Below, piece by piece: positions 29,830 through 40,429 of a DNA stretch of 64,000 nucleotides. Position numbers and translations under genes: made by a program. A model generated the notes under the pieces. The model ran no database searches. It was not told the origin of the DNA and saw nothing but the letters and a program-made list of their open reading frames with translations. The number at the start of each line of letters is the position of its first letter. Position 1 is the first letter of the stretch. Source of the stretch: Bacteroidetes bacterium ADurb.Bin037 (lineage in GTDB: Bacteria > Bacteroidota > Bacteroidia > Bacteroidales > UBA932); NCBI GenBank assembly GCA_002071175.1, contig MWER01000006.1:21264-85263 (forward strand). Direction: 5' to 3'.

Positions 29830-32370
29830 TTAAAATGTTTGTCCAATCATAAAGTGAAAATTCGATCCTCCTTTCTTACCACTGAAATCGGTATCGAATC
29901 CGTATCCCCAGTCGATCCCCAACAGACCGATCATGGGCAGAAATACCCTAACTCCAACACCTGCGGCGCGTTTGATGGAGAAAGGATTAAAATCCCGTAT
30001 ATCACTCCAGCAATTACCTCCCTCCAGGAAAAGGAGTGCATATATGGTGGATTGAGGCTGCAGGATCACAGGATAGCGTAATTCAACCGTATACCTTGTA
30101 TATACACGCCCTGCATAAGCATCATTAACAGTCGGAGTCAGCGAATAATTCGAATACCCTCGCTGGGATATAATATCTGCTCCATAGGTGTTGTATCCAC
30201 TCATCCCATCCCCTCCGAGCATAAATCCCTCGAACGGTGAATAACCGAGTTTGCGGCTATAGAAGCCAAGATAACCGAAATTAGCCCTTGTCATTAACAC
30301 CAGATCACCGATAAGCCGGGTGTACAGATTGGCATCAAATGTCCATTTGTGGTATTCGATCCAACGGTAACGCTCTGCTTCCGTCATAGAGGCATAATCC
30401 GTATCCTTGCTTCTGAACAGGGAATAAGGCGGGGTCACCTGCAATCCGAATTTGAAATCGGATCCTTGGCGGGGATATATCATCTGGTCTGTGGAGTTAC
30501 GCTGTAACGTGACGGTGTAGTCAATAATGTTGGATTGGCCGTCCGTAAACATAAAGTAATAGCCCCAATCCTGCAGGTTGTATCTTTTTACATCTAATTG
30601 GTTGTAAAATACAAAATAATTATCAGGCCATTTTAACCTTGTACCCAATCCGATGCCCAGTCCGTAGACTTCCATAAACTGATCATTGGTCAGGTAATAA
30701 TAGGTAGATGCCGTCTGTCTTGTGTAATAAATGCTGGTACTGAATGAAGTAGGTTTTTTCCCGGTCAGCCACGGCTCGACAAAAGTCGCACTCAAAGCCA
30801 TATAGTACGTTCCATTGGTCTGGAACCTGAGTGAAAGTGTCTGTCCGTCACCTAGGGGGACGGGGCGCCAGGCCTGTTTGTCAAACAGTCTTTTTACAGA
30901 GAAGTTATTAAAACTGATACCTACAGTACCTACAAATGTATTTCCACCCCAACCTCCTGCGATCTCAAACTGGCTGTCCGGTTTTTCGGTCACATTGTAT
31001 ATGATGTCAACCGTATTGTTCACCTGGTTGGGCACAACATTAAAACCGCTTCCCATCTGCATGATGGCTTCCTGGTCAAAGTGACCCATCGACGCGATCT
31101 CCCTGATGGACCGTTCCAGTTCCGTCTGGCTAAAAAGATAGCCGGGACGCGTAAAGACCTGCCGGCGTATGATCTTTTCGTTTGAGACGTTGTTGCCGTT
31201 GATGATAATCCGGTTATAAGTTGCCGGTTTGCCTTCAAAAACACGCATTTCAACATCGACGGAATCCTGTACGATGTTCACTTCTACGGGGACTACCCTG
31301 AAAAACAGGTAACCTTGGTCCTTATATACCTGCGAGACGTTGGACTGCTGCATTTTCCCTCCTCCGAACAAGCGTTCCTCCATAGTTACGACGTCATAGA
31401 CATCTCCCTTTCCGATACGCAAAACGGAATTGAGCATTTCACTGGAATACTGGGTATTACCCGTCCATGTAATATTACGGAAATAATATTTTTTCCCTTC
31501 GTCTATATGGATATCTATCCCCAGGTTCTTTTCATCTATATGATAAATGGAATCTTTTTCTATACGTGCATCCCGGTAACCCAATTCATGAAACTTCTGT
31601 AACAAAAGCTGCTTATCGTTATTGTATTCCTTTTCATCAAATTTTTTACTGAAGAAGAAATTGTACAACCGTTTGTCTTTTGTCTTCTTCATGGCAAACC
31701 GCATTTTGAGCAAAGAAATCTTATCGCTACCCAGAAAGTTGATCTGTTTTATGCGAACTTTCTCCTTACGGTCTACATGAAATGTGACCTGAACGGCATT
31801 TTTTATGATGGAGTCCTCCTGATGTGTTGCCGTTACCTCGCATTTGAGAAATCCTTTTTCAAGGTAATACCGTCTTATGATTTCACTGGAAGATTTGATC
31901 ACATAATCTGACAGCTCGCTTCCCCTCCTCAGACGGACCCTTTCTTCAATATCGGTCTGCTCCCCTTTCCTGACACCTTCGTATTTCCACAGAGAGACCC
32001 TGGGCCGTTCGGCAATGTTGATGTTTAGATAAGCCTGGTCGTTGACAAGGCTGTCGACATATACTCCCACATCGGAAAAGAAACGCTGCATAAAGAGCCG
32101 TTTAACAATGGTCTGAATCTCTTCACCCGGTATGTTGATCGTATCGCCAATAGCAAGACCTGTAAGGGAAAGTATCTGATCCGCATTCAAATAATTAACC
32201 CCGGTTACAGTCAGACCGGCAATCGTACATTTTCTGGGATTGGTGTAATCGATCACTACAGAGCTTTGATTTTGATCAGTAGAATCTTTAACCGCCGATC
32301 GTTCCGCAATCTGGGCAGAAAGATGAATTCCCGTCAATAAAAAAATAAGGCAGAGGATCAGGTGCTTCAT
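29830..32370 (-). CDS. bamA: Outer-membrane protein assembly factor BamA
   Basis: 846-residue Omp85 protein, the core of the machine that folds beta-barrels into the outer membrane. The signal peptide ends near LSA (residues 1-19). Five POTRA repeats span roughly residues 45-450. The C-terminal 16-strand barrel carries the loop-6 motif as QRGY (in the usual VRGF position) and ends in FHFMIGQTF with the terminal Phe signature. Its ATG directly abuts the uppS stop. It is followed by two Skp-like chaperones that serve it. Confidence 0.96.
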   Translation of the reverse strand: MKHLILCLIFLLTGIHLSAQIAERSAVKDSTDQNQSSVVIDYTNPRKCTIAGLTVTGVNYLNADQILSLTGLAIGDTINIPGEEIQTIVKRLFMQRFFSDVGVYVDSLVNDQAYLNINIAERPRVSLWKYEGVRKGEQTDIEERVRLRRGSELSDYVIKSSSEIIRRYYLEKGFLKCEVTATHQEDSIIKNAVQVTFHVDRKEKVRIKQINFLGSDKISLLKMRFAMKKTKDKRLYNFFFSKKFDEKEYNNDKQLLLQKFHELGYRDARIEKDSIYHIDEKNLGIDIHIDEGKKYYFRNITWTGNTQYSSEMLNSVLRIGKGDVYDVVTMEERLFGGGKMQQSNVSQVYKDQGYLFFRVVPVEVNIVQDSVDVEMRVFEGKPATYNRIIINGNNVSNEKIIRRQVFTRPGYLFSQTELERSIREIASMGHFDQEAIMQMGSGFNVVPNQVNNTVDIIYNVTEKPDSQFEIAGGWGGNTFVGTVGISFNNFSVKRLFDKQAWRPVPLGDGQTLSLRFQTNGTYYMALSATFVEPWLTGKKPTSFSTSIYYTRQTASTYYYLTNDQFMEVYGLGIGLGTRLKWPDNYFVFYNQLDVKRYNLQDWGYYFMFTDGQSNIIDYTVTLQRNSTDQMIYPRQGSDFKFGLQVTPPYSLFRSKDTDYASMTEAERYRWIEYHKWTFDANLYTRLIGDLVLMTRANFGYLGFYSRKLGYSPFEGFMLGGDGMSGYNTYGADIISQRGYSNYSLTPTVNDAYAGRVYTRYTVELRYPVILQPQSTIYALLFLEGGNCWSDIRDFNPFSIKRAAGVGVRVFLPMIGLLGIDWGYGFDTDFSGKKGGSNFHFMIGQTF

Positions 32371-33096
32371 TTAAGGGATATTAATAGATTCTTCAATCTT
32401 TCCAAAACGGCGTTTTCTCTTTTTAAAGGCTTCCAGGGCAGCTTCGAAATCAGACTTGCGAAAATCGGGCCAAAGTACGGGTGTAAAATACAATTCAGTA
32501 TAGGCCATTTGCCACAACATGAAATTGCTAATGCGCATTTCACCGCTTGTCCTTATCATCAGATCAGGGTCAGGGATTCCCGCTGTAGAAAGATAATTGA
32601 AAAAAACATCTTGTGAAAGGGTGATATCCCCGGATGGATTTTCCATAAGCAACTGTTTCACAGCCTGTAATATATCCCATTTACCGCTATAATTGATAGC
32701 AATGATTAGGGTCATCTTGTTATTGCAGGCAGTCTCTGCCATACATTTGTCCATTTGCTGCAGTATATCAGCATTTAAATTATTGCGATTCCCTATGAAA
32801 AGACAACGTACGTTGTTTTTCATCATATTGGGTGTCTCGTCATGAATAGTATCCATCAGTAGGGTCATCAACGCATCCGTCTCCCATTTAGGACGTCCCC
32901 AGTTTTCTTCTGAAAAAGCAAACAGGCTGAGGTAAGATATTCCCTTTTCAACAGCAAATTCAGCAGCTATACGCATAGCTTCTGCACCACACCTGTGTCC
33001 TTCTTTTCGTTCCATCCCACGGGACAGTGCCCATCGTCCGTTTCCGTCCATGATTATGGACACGTGTTGCGGAATATTATCTTTATATTCATTCAT
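32371..33096 (-). CDS. uppS: Undecaprenyl diphosphate synthase
   Basis: 241-residue cis-prenyltransferase that makes the C55 carrier for wall and surface polysaccharides. The N-terminal VSIIMDGNGRWALSRG holds the catalytic Asp; LFAFSEENW and the end region PDLMIRTSGEMRISNFMLWQ complete the signature. The start at 33096 overlaps the nadK stop by 8 bases; an upstream ATG (33123) would add nine non-conserved residues. Confidence 0.95.
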   Translation of the reverse strand: MNEYKDNIPQHVSIIMDGNGRWALSRGMERKEGHRCGAEAMRIAAEFAVEKGISYLSLFAFSEENWGRPKWETDALMTLLMDTIHDETPNMMKNNVRCLFIGNRNNLNADILQQMDKCMAETACNNKMTLIIAINYSGKWDILQAVKQLLMENPSGDITLSQDVFFNYLSTAGIPDPDLMIRTSGEMRISNFMLWQMAYTELYFTPVLWPDFRKSDFEAALEAFKKRKRRFGKIEESINIP

Positions 33097-33898
33097 TTTC
33101 CTGGTCTCCGTTTCTCTTGTCAAATCCCATCATCAGTTTTTCTCTCAATGTAGTGATAAAATCGTTCCCCGTAAAAGACAGGCTGGTAATACTAAAATGG
33201 GCCTTTTTCACCACAAAACCGTAAGGAAGGTCCACGACTACCGATCTGTTGTCCAGATGCAAATGTGCATTCGGACTGCGACTCCTTACTTTAATTTCCA
33301 GAACGGCGTTGTCAGGAATAACAAGAGGACGTACGTTCAGGTTATGTGGTGCAATAGGTGATATTATGAGTACCCCCGATTCAGGGAAGACCACAGGTCC
33401 GCCAACGCTCAGGGAATAAGCCGTAGAGCCGGTAGGCGTGGCCACAATTACGCCATCTCCTCGATAGGTGGACAGATGCTTGCCGTTCATTTTCACATCC
33501 ATCTCAATCATGGCCGAACTGAAGCGCTGGATACAAATTTCGTTTATGGCATAGGGATAGATCTGCTCCTTCTTTGTTTCCCCTTCTATAGACAAAACCG
33601 TATGATTTGTCGTTGAAAACTTCTTATTTTGAACAGAATCAAATAAGTGTCCGATAAAATCAGGACCGCAACCGGTCAAGAAACCCATGCGGCCAAAGTT
33701 CACTCCGGCAATTGGAATACCTGAATCCCCCACAATCTCAAGTGCTTCCAGAAAAGTGCCGTCACCTCCCACAGTGACAAGCAGATCGGTTTCCGGCGGC
33801 AACTTCCGGTCATTTCCCAGTATTTGAAAAGAAACTCCCTCCTTTTCAGGAAGAAACCAGTCTTTTTTTATTTCCTTACCGTAAAAAACGACCTTCAT
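33089..33898 (-). CDS. nadK: NAD kinase
   Basis: 269-residue enzyme that phosphorylates NAD to NADP. Motifs are VTVGGDGTFLEAL near residue 60, the NE pair in YAINEICIQR, and DGVIVATPTGSTAYSLSVGG. The start at 33898 (MKVVFYGKE) was chosen because the perfect -7 box at 33934-33941 puts the mRNA start downstream of the earlier ATG at 33955. First gene of the nadK-uppS-bamA-ompH-ompH-murI operon. Confidence 0.95.
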   Translation of the reverse strand: MKVVFYGKEIKKDWFLPEKEGVSFQILGNDRKLPPETDLLVTVGGDGTFLEALEIVGDSGIPIAGVNFGRMGFLTGCGPDFIGHLFDSVQNKKFSTTNHTVLSIEGETKKEQIYPYAINEICIQRFSSAMIEMDVKMNGKHLSTYRGDGVIVATPTGSTAYSLSVGGPVVFPESGVLIISPIAPHNLNVRPLVIPDNAVLEIKVRSRSPNAHLHLDNRSVVVDLPYGFVVKKAHFSITSLSFTGNDFITTLREKLMMGFDKRNGDQENE

Positions 33899-33899
33899 A

Positions 33900-33930
33900 T
33901 TTGTATTGCCGATAAGTTGGCTTACTTTTG
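33900..33930 (+). promoter_or_regulatory. Promoter of pdxJ
   Basis: TTTG (33900-33903), 19 bases, TACTTTTG (33923-33930): a full Bacteroidetes promoter, 18 bases before the pdxJ ATG. Its upstream half overlaps the 5' leader of the divergent nadK. Confidence 0.75.
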
Positions 33931-33933
33931 CAA

Positions 33934-33941
33934 CAAAGATA
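33934..33941 (-). promoter_or_regulatory. Promoter -7 box for nadK operon
   Basis: Minus strand reads TATCTTTG, perfect TAnnTTTG, 35 bases before the nadK ATG at 33898. Only 3 bases separate it from the pdxJ -7 box. Confidence 0.65.
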
Positions 33942-33948
33942 ACGAATA

Positions 33949-34668
33949 ATGACAAAACTGAGTGTTAACGTAAATAAATTTGCTACCCTGCGCAATTCGC
34001 GCGGAGGGAACATGCCTGATGTGCTACAAGCCGTCAAGGATTGTGAACAATTCGGTGCAAATGGGATTACAGTCCATCCGCGACCGGATGAACGTCACAT
34101 ACGCTACAGGGACGTCAGGGACATCCGGCCAATTATAACTACCGAATTTAACATAGAGGGAAATCCTATCCCTTCATTTATCGATCTAGTTCTTGAAACA
34201 AAACCTGATCAGGTAACACTTGTTCCGGACGCCCACGATGCCATTACTTCGAACGCCGGATGGAATACACTCCGGTTTGGACGGGAACTGAAAGAATGGG
34301 TGGCCCTATTTAAGAAGGCCGGGATACGAACGTCCATTTTTGTGGACCCCGATCCGGAAATGGTAAGTGCTGCTGCAAAGACAGGAACAGATCGTGTGGA
34401 ACTCTATACGGAAGCCTATGCCAAAATGTACAGTCTGAACCCGGAGAAAGCCATCGAACCGTATATAAAGGCTGCACAGACAGCCATGTCCTGTTCTCTG
34501 GGACTGAATGCCGGTCATGACCTGAACCTGGAAAACATTGCCTATTTTCGTCGTAATATCCCGGGACTCCTTGAAGTTTCCATTGGACATGCATTGATCT
34601 GTGAGTCGATTTACCTGGGGTTGGAAAATACCATTCAGATGTACTTAAGGCATCTCTCCGATTTTTAA
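33949..34668 (+). CDS. pdxJ: Pyridoxine 5'-phosphate synthase
   Basis: 239-residue TIM-barrel enzyme that makes pyridoxine 5'-phosphate (vitamin B6) from 1-deoxyxylulose 5-phosphate and 3-amino-2-oxopropyl phosphate. Seen are [19 protein letters not shown] at the start, [18 protein letters not shown] near residue 40, and the phosphate-site end LNAGHDLN...VSIGHALI. Its DOXP substrate is the product of dxs at 7899. Confidence 0.97.
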   Translation: MTKLSVNVNKFATLRNSRGGNMPDVLQAVKDCEQFGANGITVHPRPDERHIRYRDVRDIRPIITTEFNIEGNPIPSFIDLVLETKPDQVTLVPDAHDAITSNAGWNTLRFGRELKEWVALFKKAGIRTSIFVDPDPEMVSAAAKTGTDRVELYTEAYAKMYSLNPEKAIEPYIKAAQTAMSCSLGLNAGHDLNLENIAYFRRNIPGLLEVSIGHALICESIYLGLENTIQMYLRHLSDF

Positions 34669-34669
34669 T

Positions 34670-34677
34670 TATATTTG
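34670..34677 (+). promoter_or_regulatory. Promoter -7 box for OmpH-like gene and purC
   Basis: Reads TATATTTG, overlapping the final bases after the pdxJ stop, 28 bases before the next ATG. Confidence 0.55.
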
Positions 34678-34705
34678 CGAGTTCTTAGTATTTATTAAAT
34701 TAATT

Positions 34706-35314
34706 ATGAAAAAAACATCACTGATAACCACTATTCTTCTGGCACTTGCTATTATAGTCCTCTATGCTTTATACTTTACGGGAGCAGGAAAAGGAACACC
34801 CGGTCCGGAAAAATCCGAACAGGAGATTAGCCAGCCAGCTGCCGGTAGCATCGTTTACATACGCATTGATTCACTCTTTAATAAATATGATTTTTTTATT
34901 GATCTCCAGGCAGATCTGACTGCAAAAGCCCGTATTGTTGAAGATGACCTGACAAAGAAAGGACGTGCTTTTGAAAATGATGTGAACAATTTCCAGGAAA
35001 AAGTGCAAAAAGGACTGATCACAAGGTCCCAAGCAGAAACACAGCAGAACCAGCTGGCTGCCCGCCAACAGGAACTGGAACAATATGCCCAGCAAAAACA
35101 ATTGGAACTGGCAGAAGAAAATCAGGTTATGCTCAACCGCGTACTGGATGCCCTCAGGACTTACCTGGCTGAATACCGTGTGATAAACAATTATGACCTG
35201 ATACTGACTACTGACGGAAGCAGCAACACCGTCATTGAAGGCAGCAAGGCACTGGATATCACAACTGATGTGGTTAACGCACTTAACAGGGAGTACGCTA
35301 AAAGCCGCAAATAG
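34706..35314 (+). CDS. OmpH/Skp-like coiled-coil protein, membrane-anchored (copy 3)
   Basis: 202 residues. The N-terminal hydrophobic segment (about residues 5-26, ending ALYFTG) has no clear cleavage site and is followed by a Gly/Pro linker, so it probably stays as an anchor. The rest has the OmpH form: VYIRIDSLFNKYDF, a Gln/Glu-rich coiled coil (about residues 75-145), then DLILTTDGSSNTVIEGSKALDITTDVV. It is more diverged than the two copies beside bamA and sits 9 bases ahead of purC. A periplasm-facing chaperone or scaffold role is inferred. Confidence 0.8.
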   Translation: MKKTSLITTILLALAIIVLYALYFTGAGKGTPGPEKSEQEISQPAAGSIVYIRIDSLFNKYDFFIDLQADLTAKARIVEDDLTKKGRAFENDVNNFQEKVQKGLITRSQAETQQNQLAARQQELEQYAQQKQLELAEENQVMLNRVLDALRTYLAEYRVINNYDLILTTDGSSNTVIEGSKALDITTDVVNALNREYAKSRK

Positions 35315-35323
35315 TCGATCGTT

Positions 35324-36274
35324 ATGAGATCGGTCACACGTACTGAATTTCATTTTCCCCGGCAGACAGGTTCATATATTGGAAAAGTCCGCGACGTCTA
35401 TACTATTGACGGACGTATCCTGGTAATGATAGCGACCGACAGGATATCCGCCTTTGATTTTGTGTTTCCTAGAGGCATTACCTACAAAGGTCAGATACTA
35501 AATAAAATAGCCTCTCAATTCCTGGACCTGACAAGTGATATCGTTCCAAATTGGAAGATCGCCACACCTCATCCTATGGTCACTGTCGGTTACCGGTGTG
35601 AACCATTTCCCGTTGAAATGATCGTCAGGGCCTATCTGACAGGAAGTTCATGGAGAACTTATAAAAGCGGGCAACGCACACTGTGCGGAATCTCACTGCC
35701 TAATGGCATGAGAGAACATCAGCCGTTTCAGACACCGATCGTTACTCCTACGACCAAGGCCGCTATTGGCTCCCACGATCAGGATATTTCAAGGGACGAA
35801 ATCATTGCCAGAGGTCTGGTTAGCCAGGAAGATTACGAAAAACTGGAAGCGTATTCACTGGCATTGTTTGCACGGGGACAGGAACTGGCTGCCGAAAAAG
35901 GTCTTATTCTTGTAGATACTAAATACGAATTTGGAAAGCTTGGAGGCCGGATTTACCTGATAGATGAAATCCACACCCCCGATTCATCCCGGTATTTCTA
36001 CGCAGAAGATTACCATAGGAATTTTCCCCAGGGGCTCCCACCCAGACAACTATCCAAGGAATTCGTAAGGGAATGGCTTATGGAGAACGGTTTTAGCGGA
36101 CAACCCGGACAAAAGATGCCGGAGCTGACAGACGATGTGATATTAAGTATTTCGAACCGCTATATAGAATTGTTTGAACACCTGACGGGCACGGCTTTTG
36201 TACCCCTCACTTACGATGATGCATTTTACGACAATATGGAGGGTTGCATCCGCAATATGCTAGCCCGTTTATGA
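35324..36274 (+). CDS. purC: SAICAR synthetase
   Basis: Purine synthesis enzyme joining CAIR with aspartate. The 316-residue form shows [20 protein letters not shown] at residue 17, SAFDFV, the conserved [15 protein letters not shown] near residue 100, and LVDTKYEFG near 200. The length is that of the longer (about 300-residue) class. The stop overlaps the next gene's start (ATGA at 36271-36274). Confidence 0.96.
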   Translation: MRSVTRTEFHFPRQTGSYIGKVRDVYTIDGRILVMIATDRISAFDFVFPRGITYKGQILNKIASQFLDLTSDIVPNWKIATPHPMVTVGYRCEPFPVEMIVRAYLTGSSWRTYKSGQRTLCGISLPNGMREHQPFQTPIVTPTTKAAIGSHDQDISRDEIIARGLVSQEDYEKLEAYSLALFARGQELAAEKGLILVDTKYEFGKLGGRIYLIDEIHTPDSSRYFYAEDYHRNFPQGLPPRQLSKEFVREWLMENGFSGQPGQKMPELTDDVILSISNRYIELFEHLTGTAFVPLTYDDAFYDNMEGCIRNMLARL

Positions 36275-37638
36275 AGATACGTCGCTTTTTATTCATTATT
36301 CTGTTGTTTGGTGCAATAAACCTTAATGCACAGCAACAGAAGTATATCCGGCACAGGGTCCGCTGGATGGAGACATTGTATTCCATTGCCAGAAAATATA
36401 AAGCCAACCCTAAAGATATTGCTATCCTGAATAATCTTACCACAGGGGAGGTGTCACGTGGACAGATACTGCTCATACCGGATCCTGATTCCCCAAAGGC
36501 AGAAGATATTCAGACATTGCCAAAGGATACGGTTGCTGTACCGGATCAGTTCCAGCCAATAAAGGAAAGGATTCCCCCATGCCGTGATTATATCCCTTCG
36601 GGTACATACAGGCCTGTGGTATCACTCATACTGCCTTTGTCAGAGAATGTGAGCAGTCCGGGTTTCTTGGAATTTTACCAGGGAGTGCTCCTTGCTGTCG
36701 AAAAGATAAAAAACCAGGGTATGCAGGTTGTACTGCAGGTTTTTGACTGGAACGAACAGTCTGCGGACGAATTGCTTTCCGGTGAAAGATTGGGCAGGAG
36801 CGATCTGATAATCGGTCCTGTCTATTCCAACGAGATTGGAAGCACGCTGGCTTATTTCAGGCACAGCGGGACAAAAATAGTGTCCCCTTTGGATGGCAAT
36901 GCAGAGGTCTGGGTCAATTCCTCTCCCGATTTGTTTCAAATACAACCCGCACTAACTGCCCAACAGCAATCCCTTCTAAAGTATCTGGAACCACACTACG
37001 CCTCTATCTGGATCATATCCGAGGAAGGGGAAGAAATCGTTTCCCGGGGTATCCGCACTTTACTGGACAATAACCTGGTGCCGTACAGAAACTTCTCATA
37101 TGATGTTCTTCAGGGAAGGGAAGTTACCGAAGTCCTGAGAGAGCTTTTAGGATCCAATCCAAGAAATCAGGTCATTATAGCTTCTCAGAATGAGGCCTTT
37201 GTCTCTGATGCCATCAGGAACCTGCACTTGTTGACAGCTTACGACAGTATACCAGTAGAACTGTTCGGATTGTCAAGATGGAGGAGTTTTGAAACGCTGG
37301 ATCTCACAGCCCTCCATCAACTACAAGTTATTCTGCCGGTAACTGCCTACGTAGATTATTCAGATTCCGCTGTCAGGCAATTTGTGCAACATTACAGGGG
37401 TTTGTTTCATAGCGAACCTTCGCAGTTTGCATTTCAGGGCTATGATGTGGCTTACTATTTTATGTATGCACTTAACAGGTACGGCAAGCATTTTGAAGAC
37501 TGCCTGGAAAATCTTCAGTTGCCTTTGCTGCAAACTAAAATATCATTTCTGAAAAAATCAGGGAAAGGGGGTTATTCCAATATAAGTACCCGGATAATCC
37601 GCTACCGTCCCGATTTCACTGTGGAGCTCCTTCCCTGA
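36271..37638 (+). CDS. LysM plus receptor-type periplasmic protein
   Basis: 455-residue secreted protein. The start at 36271 gives signal peptide [21 protein letters not shown]. One LysM peptidoglycan-binding domain follows (about residues 25-72: [16 protein letters not shown]...LLIPDP). From about residue 115 there is a type I periplasmic-binding-protein fold, as in amino acid receptors or LpoA ([12 protein letters not shown]...FYQGVLLAV...VVLQVFDWN). No transporter genes are adjacent, so an envelope-sensing or peptidoglycan-enzyme-regulating role is more likely than uptake. Ligand unknown. The stop directly abuts the stop of nagB. Confidence 0.85.
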   Translation: MKIRRFLFIILLFGAINLNAQQQKYIRHRVRWMETLYSIARKYKANPKDIAILNNLTTGEVSRGQILLIPDPDSPKAEDIQTLPKDTVAVPDQFQPIKERIPPCRDYIPSGTYRPVVSLILPLSENVSSPGFLEFYQGVLLAVEKIKNQGMQVVLQVFDWNEQSADELLSGERLGRSDLIIGPVYSNEIGSTLAYFRHSGTKIVSPLDGNAEVWVNSSPDLFQIQPALTAQQQSLLKYLEPHYASIWIISEEGEEIVSRGIRTLLDNNLVPYRNFSYDVLQGREVTEVLRELLGSNPRNQVIIASQNEAFVSDAIRNLHLLTAYDSIPVELFGLSRWRSFETLDLTALHQLQVILPVTAYVDYSDSAVRQFVQHYRGLFHSEPSQFAFQGYDVAYYFMYALNRYGKHFEDCLENLQLPLLQTKISFLKKSGKGGYSNISTRIIRYRPDFTVELLP

Positions 37639-38430
37639 TCAAAGGTTATCCTTTTCAATGTCCATAAAATAGCGGACCGTCTCTGTTTTTAATTCCCCGG
37701 TTGCAGCCCGATCGCACACGATGATCACATGGGGGTGCATCTGCAACGCAGTTATTGTCCACATATGGGAAATAGGACCTTCTATGGCATGACGCAATGC
37801 CCTGGCTTTCGTATGACCGCTGACCAGGATCATGACTTGGCCGGCATCCATAATAGTCCCTATGCCTACGGTAAGTGCCGTTTTGGGAACCTTGTCCATA
37901 TTATTGTCAAAAAACCGGGCATTGGCATATATGGTCTCTGTAGTCAGCGTCTTAATCCTTGTCCTGGAGACAAGCGATGATCCCGGTTCATTAAAGGCAA
38001 TGTGACCGTCAGATCCCACACCTCCCAGGAAGAGATCTATCCCTCCTGCGTTTCTGATGGCTTCTTCATAAGCAGCGCATTCGGCAACAAGATCAGGTGC
38101 ATTTCCGTTCAGGATATGGATGTTTTCAGGCCTGATATCAATATGCTTGAAAAAGTTTTCCTGCATGAAATAATGGTATGACTGCGGATGATCCTCCGGT
38201 ATGCCCACGTATTCATCCATATTGAACGTAACCACATTCCTGAAGGATACTTTTCCTGCTTTGTATAAAGAGATGAGCTCCCTGTAGGTGCCCAGGGGAG
38301 AAGAACCAGTTGGAAGACCCAGCACAAAAGGATTCCCGGCGTTAGGCGTAAAAGCATTGATCTTTTCTGCTATATAATTAGCTGCCCAGGCAGAAATACG
38401 ATCGTAATTTTCCAATATCAGTACTCTCAT
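37639..38430 (-). CDS. nagB: Glucosamine-6-phosphate deaminase
   Basis: 263-residue enzyme converting glucosamine 6-phosphate to fructose 6-phosphate and ammonia. It shows the phosphate loop [13 protein letters not shown] near residue 38, NMDEYVG near 70 with the catalytic Asp, and [17 protein letters not shown] near 137. It starts 2 bases after the recN stop. Confidence 0.97.
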   Translation of the reverse strand: MRVLILENYDRISAWAANYIAEKINAFTPNAGNPFVLGLPTGSSPLGTYRELISLYKAGKVSFRNVVTFNMDEYVGIPEDHPQSYHYFMQENFFKHIDIRPENIHILNGNAPDLVAECAAYEEAIRNAGGIDLFLGGVGSDGHIAFNEPGSSLVSRTRIKTLTTETIYANARFFDNNMDKVPKTALTVGIGTIMDAGQVMILVSGHTKARALRHAIEGPISHMWTITALQMHPHVIIVCDRAATGELKTETVRYFMDIEKDNL

Positions 38431-38432
38431 AA

Positions 38433-40094
38433 TTATGATTTTAACAATTCTTGTGCATTTTGAATGGCAGCAGGTGTAATGCTAGACCCACTCAACATCC
38501 TGGCCACTTCCATAATCCTTGCATCACCTGTCAGAGGTAAAATTCGTGTTTCGGTCACTTGTTCAACGACATCTTTTTTTACCAGGTAATGGGTGCTCCC
38601 CTTGGCTGCGACCTGGGGCAGGTGTGTTATCGCAAGGACCTGCATGTACTCCGAAAGCTCATGGATCATATTTCCCATGCGGTCAGCGATCTTCCCGGAT
38701 ACTCCCAGATCAACTTCATCAAAAATGATGGTACTCAATCCGGAATGTTGGGCAATTACCGATTTGACACACAACATCAGGCGGGACATTTCCCCTCCCG
38801 AGGCTATACTGCTCAATTCCCTGGGAGACATGTCCTTGTTTGCAGAAAACATAATCTCAATACGGGTGTTTCCCAATGGTCCGTATGAAGGATTCTGTTG
38901 TATAACAAAATCTATCTGTGCGTCTGGGATTCCGAGTAAGGCCAGCCTCGTGCGCAGCTGATGTGAAAGATCTTTAAGGCAATCGTTGCGTTCCCGGTGC
39001 AGACGTTCGGCAAGGGAGTTCCGTTCCTGAACAGCCTTTTCCAGTTCTTTTTCCAATTTATCCAGGTTGGAAGAATCGTTCACTGCCTCATTCAGTTTTT
39101 TCTCTATACTTTTCTCAAGTAAAAGCAGTTCTCCTATAGTCTGCACACGGTGTTTGCGCTGCAGGGAATAAATCGTATCCAGCCTGAGGGTAACGGATTC
39201 CAGCCTGGCAGGATCATCCCTGACTTGCTGCAGGGATCTTGAACATTCCTGGGCCAAGTCCTTGAGCTCAATCCTTGCTTGTTCCATTCTCTCTGACACA
39301 TCTTTGAAACCGGAGTTTTGGACTGTTATGGAACCGGCTAGCCTGACAGCATCTTTTACAGCAGATAGCACAGGTGCCTGTCCGTTTTCCAAAATATCCA
39401 ATATCTGGAAAAGGGACTGCCTGATTTCAGCAGCATGCTCCAACATACCCAATTCCTTTTCCAGTTCTTCCTGTTCACCTTCTTCAAGTTTTGCGGACTG
39501 CAGCTCGTTATATTGAAAAGAAAGGTAATCCAAGTCCTTTTGTGTCTGATCACATAAGGTGCGCAGCGATCGTACACTCGCCGAAAGGGCAAGTACATCC
39601 CTGTACTTTTTTTTATACTGATCTACCAAAGATCCCAGCCCGGCAAATGCATCCGCTACTTTCACGGGATAATCAATATCCGCCAGTAACAGATTCTCAT
39701 GCTGCGAATGTATGTCTATCAGGGTGTTGCCCAAAGACCTGAGAAAAGAAAGATTGACAGGCTGGTCATTCACAAAAGAACGGCTTTTTCCGTTGGGATA
39801 GATAATACGCCGGACAGTCAGTTCACTGGAAAAATCTACCTGTTCCTGTTCAAAAAGCTGTTCCATGTCACTTTCTGTTCCGGGGATCTTGAAACAGGCC
39901 TCAACTACGGCATTTACCGACGGATCCCTGAGAACGCCGACATCGGCTTTCTGTCCCAGGACAAGAGAAAGGGCACCCAATATAATAGATTTACCAGCAC
40001 CGGTCTCCCCGGTAATGATTGTCAGGCCCTTTGAAAAATCAACATCCAGGACATTGATGAGGGCATAATTGGATATGCTCAGTGAGTAAAGCAA
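38433..40094 (-). CDS. recN: DNA repair protein RecN
   Basis: 553-residue SMC-like ATPase of double-strand break repair. Walker A GETGAGKS is near residue 30. A central coiled coil (about residues 155-370) follows, then the ABC signature [12 protein letters not shown] and Walker [14 protein letters not shown]. The gap to the omega gene is 2 bases. In Bacteroides I recall coaBC lying between rpoZ and recN; it is absent here. Confidence 0.96.
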   Translation of the reverse strand: MLYSLSISNYALINVLDVDFSKGLTIITGETGAGKSIILGALSLVLGQKADVGVLRDPSVNAVVEACFKIPGTESDMEQLFEQEQVDFSSELTVRRIIYPNGKSRSFVNDQPVNLSFLRSLGNTLIDIHSQHENLLLADIDYPVKVADAFAGLGSLVDQYKKKYRDVLALSASVRSLRTLCDQTQKDLDYLSFQYNELQSAKLEEGEQEELEKELGMLEHAAEIRQSLFQILDILENGQAPVLSAVKDAVRLAGSITVQNSGFKDVSERMEQARIELKDLAQECSRSLQQVRDDPARLESVTLRLDTIYSLQRKHRVQTIGELLLLEKSIEKKLNEAVNDSSNLDKLEKELEKAVQERNSLAERLHRERNDCLKDLSHQLRTRLALLGIPDAQIDFVIQQNPSYGPLGNTRIEIMFSANKDMSPRELSSIASGGEMSRLMLCVKSVIAQHSGLSTIIFDEVDLGVSGKIADRMGNMIHELSEYMQVLAITHLPQVAAKGSTHYLVKKDVVEQVTETRILPLTGDARIMEVARMLSGSSITPAAIQNAQELLKS

Positions 40095-40096
40095 TA

Positions 40097-40423
40097 TTAT
40101 TCTTCAGTTTCTTCACCCATCCTATAATAGGTTTCTCCTTCCTCAAATTCCTTTATGGCTATCAGTGTAGGTTTTGGCTGCCGTTCGTAATAACGTGAAA
40201 TTTCAATCTGTTCCCTGTTTTCAAATGTCTCTTCCAAAGTATCAGCAAAGGTTGAAAATTCTTCCAGCTTGCTATTCAGCTCTTTTTTAACCTCCATGGC
40301 TATCTGATTTGCCCTTTGGGCTATGATCATGACCGTCTGGTAAATGTTCCCCGTCTCTTGTAATAAACCGGATATATCACGGGTGATTGTAGTTTCAGGT
40401 ACAGGTTGCTTCTTGCTTTCCAT
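40097..40423 (-). CDS. rpoZ: RNA polymerase omega subunit (Bacteroidetes type)
   Basis: 108-residue protein with the Bacteroidetes omega pattern: an N-terminal Thr-rich start, GNIYQTVMIIAQRANQIAME near residue 25, and a conserved FENREQIEISRYYERQPKPT tail. It helps assemble beta' into RNA polymerase. It sits 6 bases after bamD, which is the usual neighbour in this phylum. Confidence 0.88.
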   Translation of the reverse strand: MESKKQPVPETTITRDISGLLQETGNIYQTVMIIAQRANQIAMEVKKELNSKLEEFSTFADTLEETFENREQIEISRYYERQPKPTLIAIKEFEEGETYYRMGEETEE

Positions 40424-40429
40424 ATATGT

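Noticed and set aside
33899..33955. Longer nadK start at 33955
   Set aside because: The perfect -7 box at 33934-33941 would begin the mRNA downstream of this codon, and it would overlap the pdxJ start.
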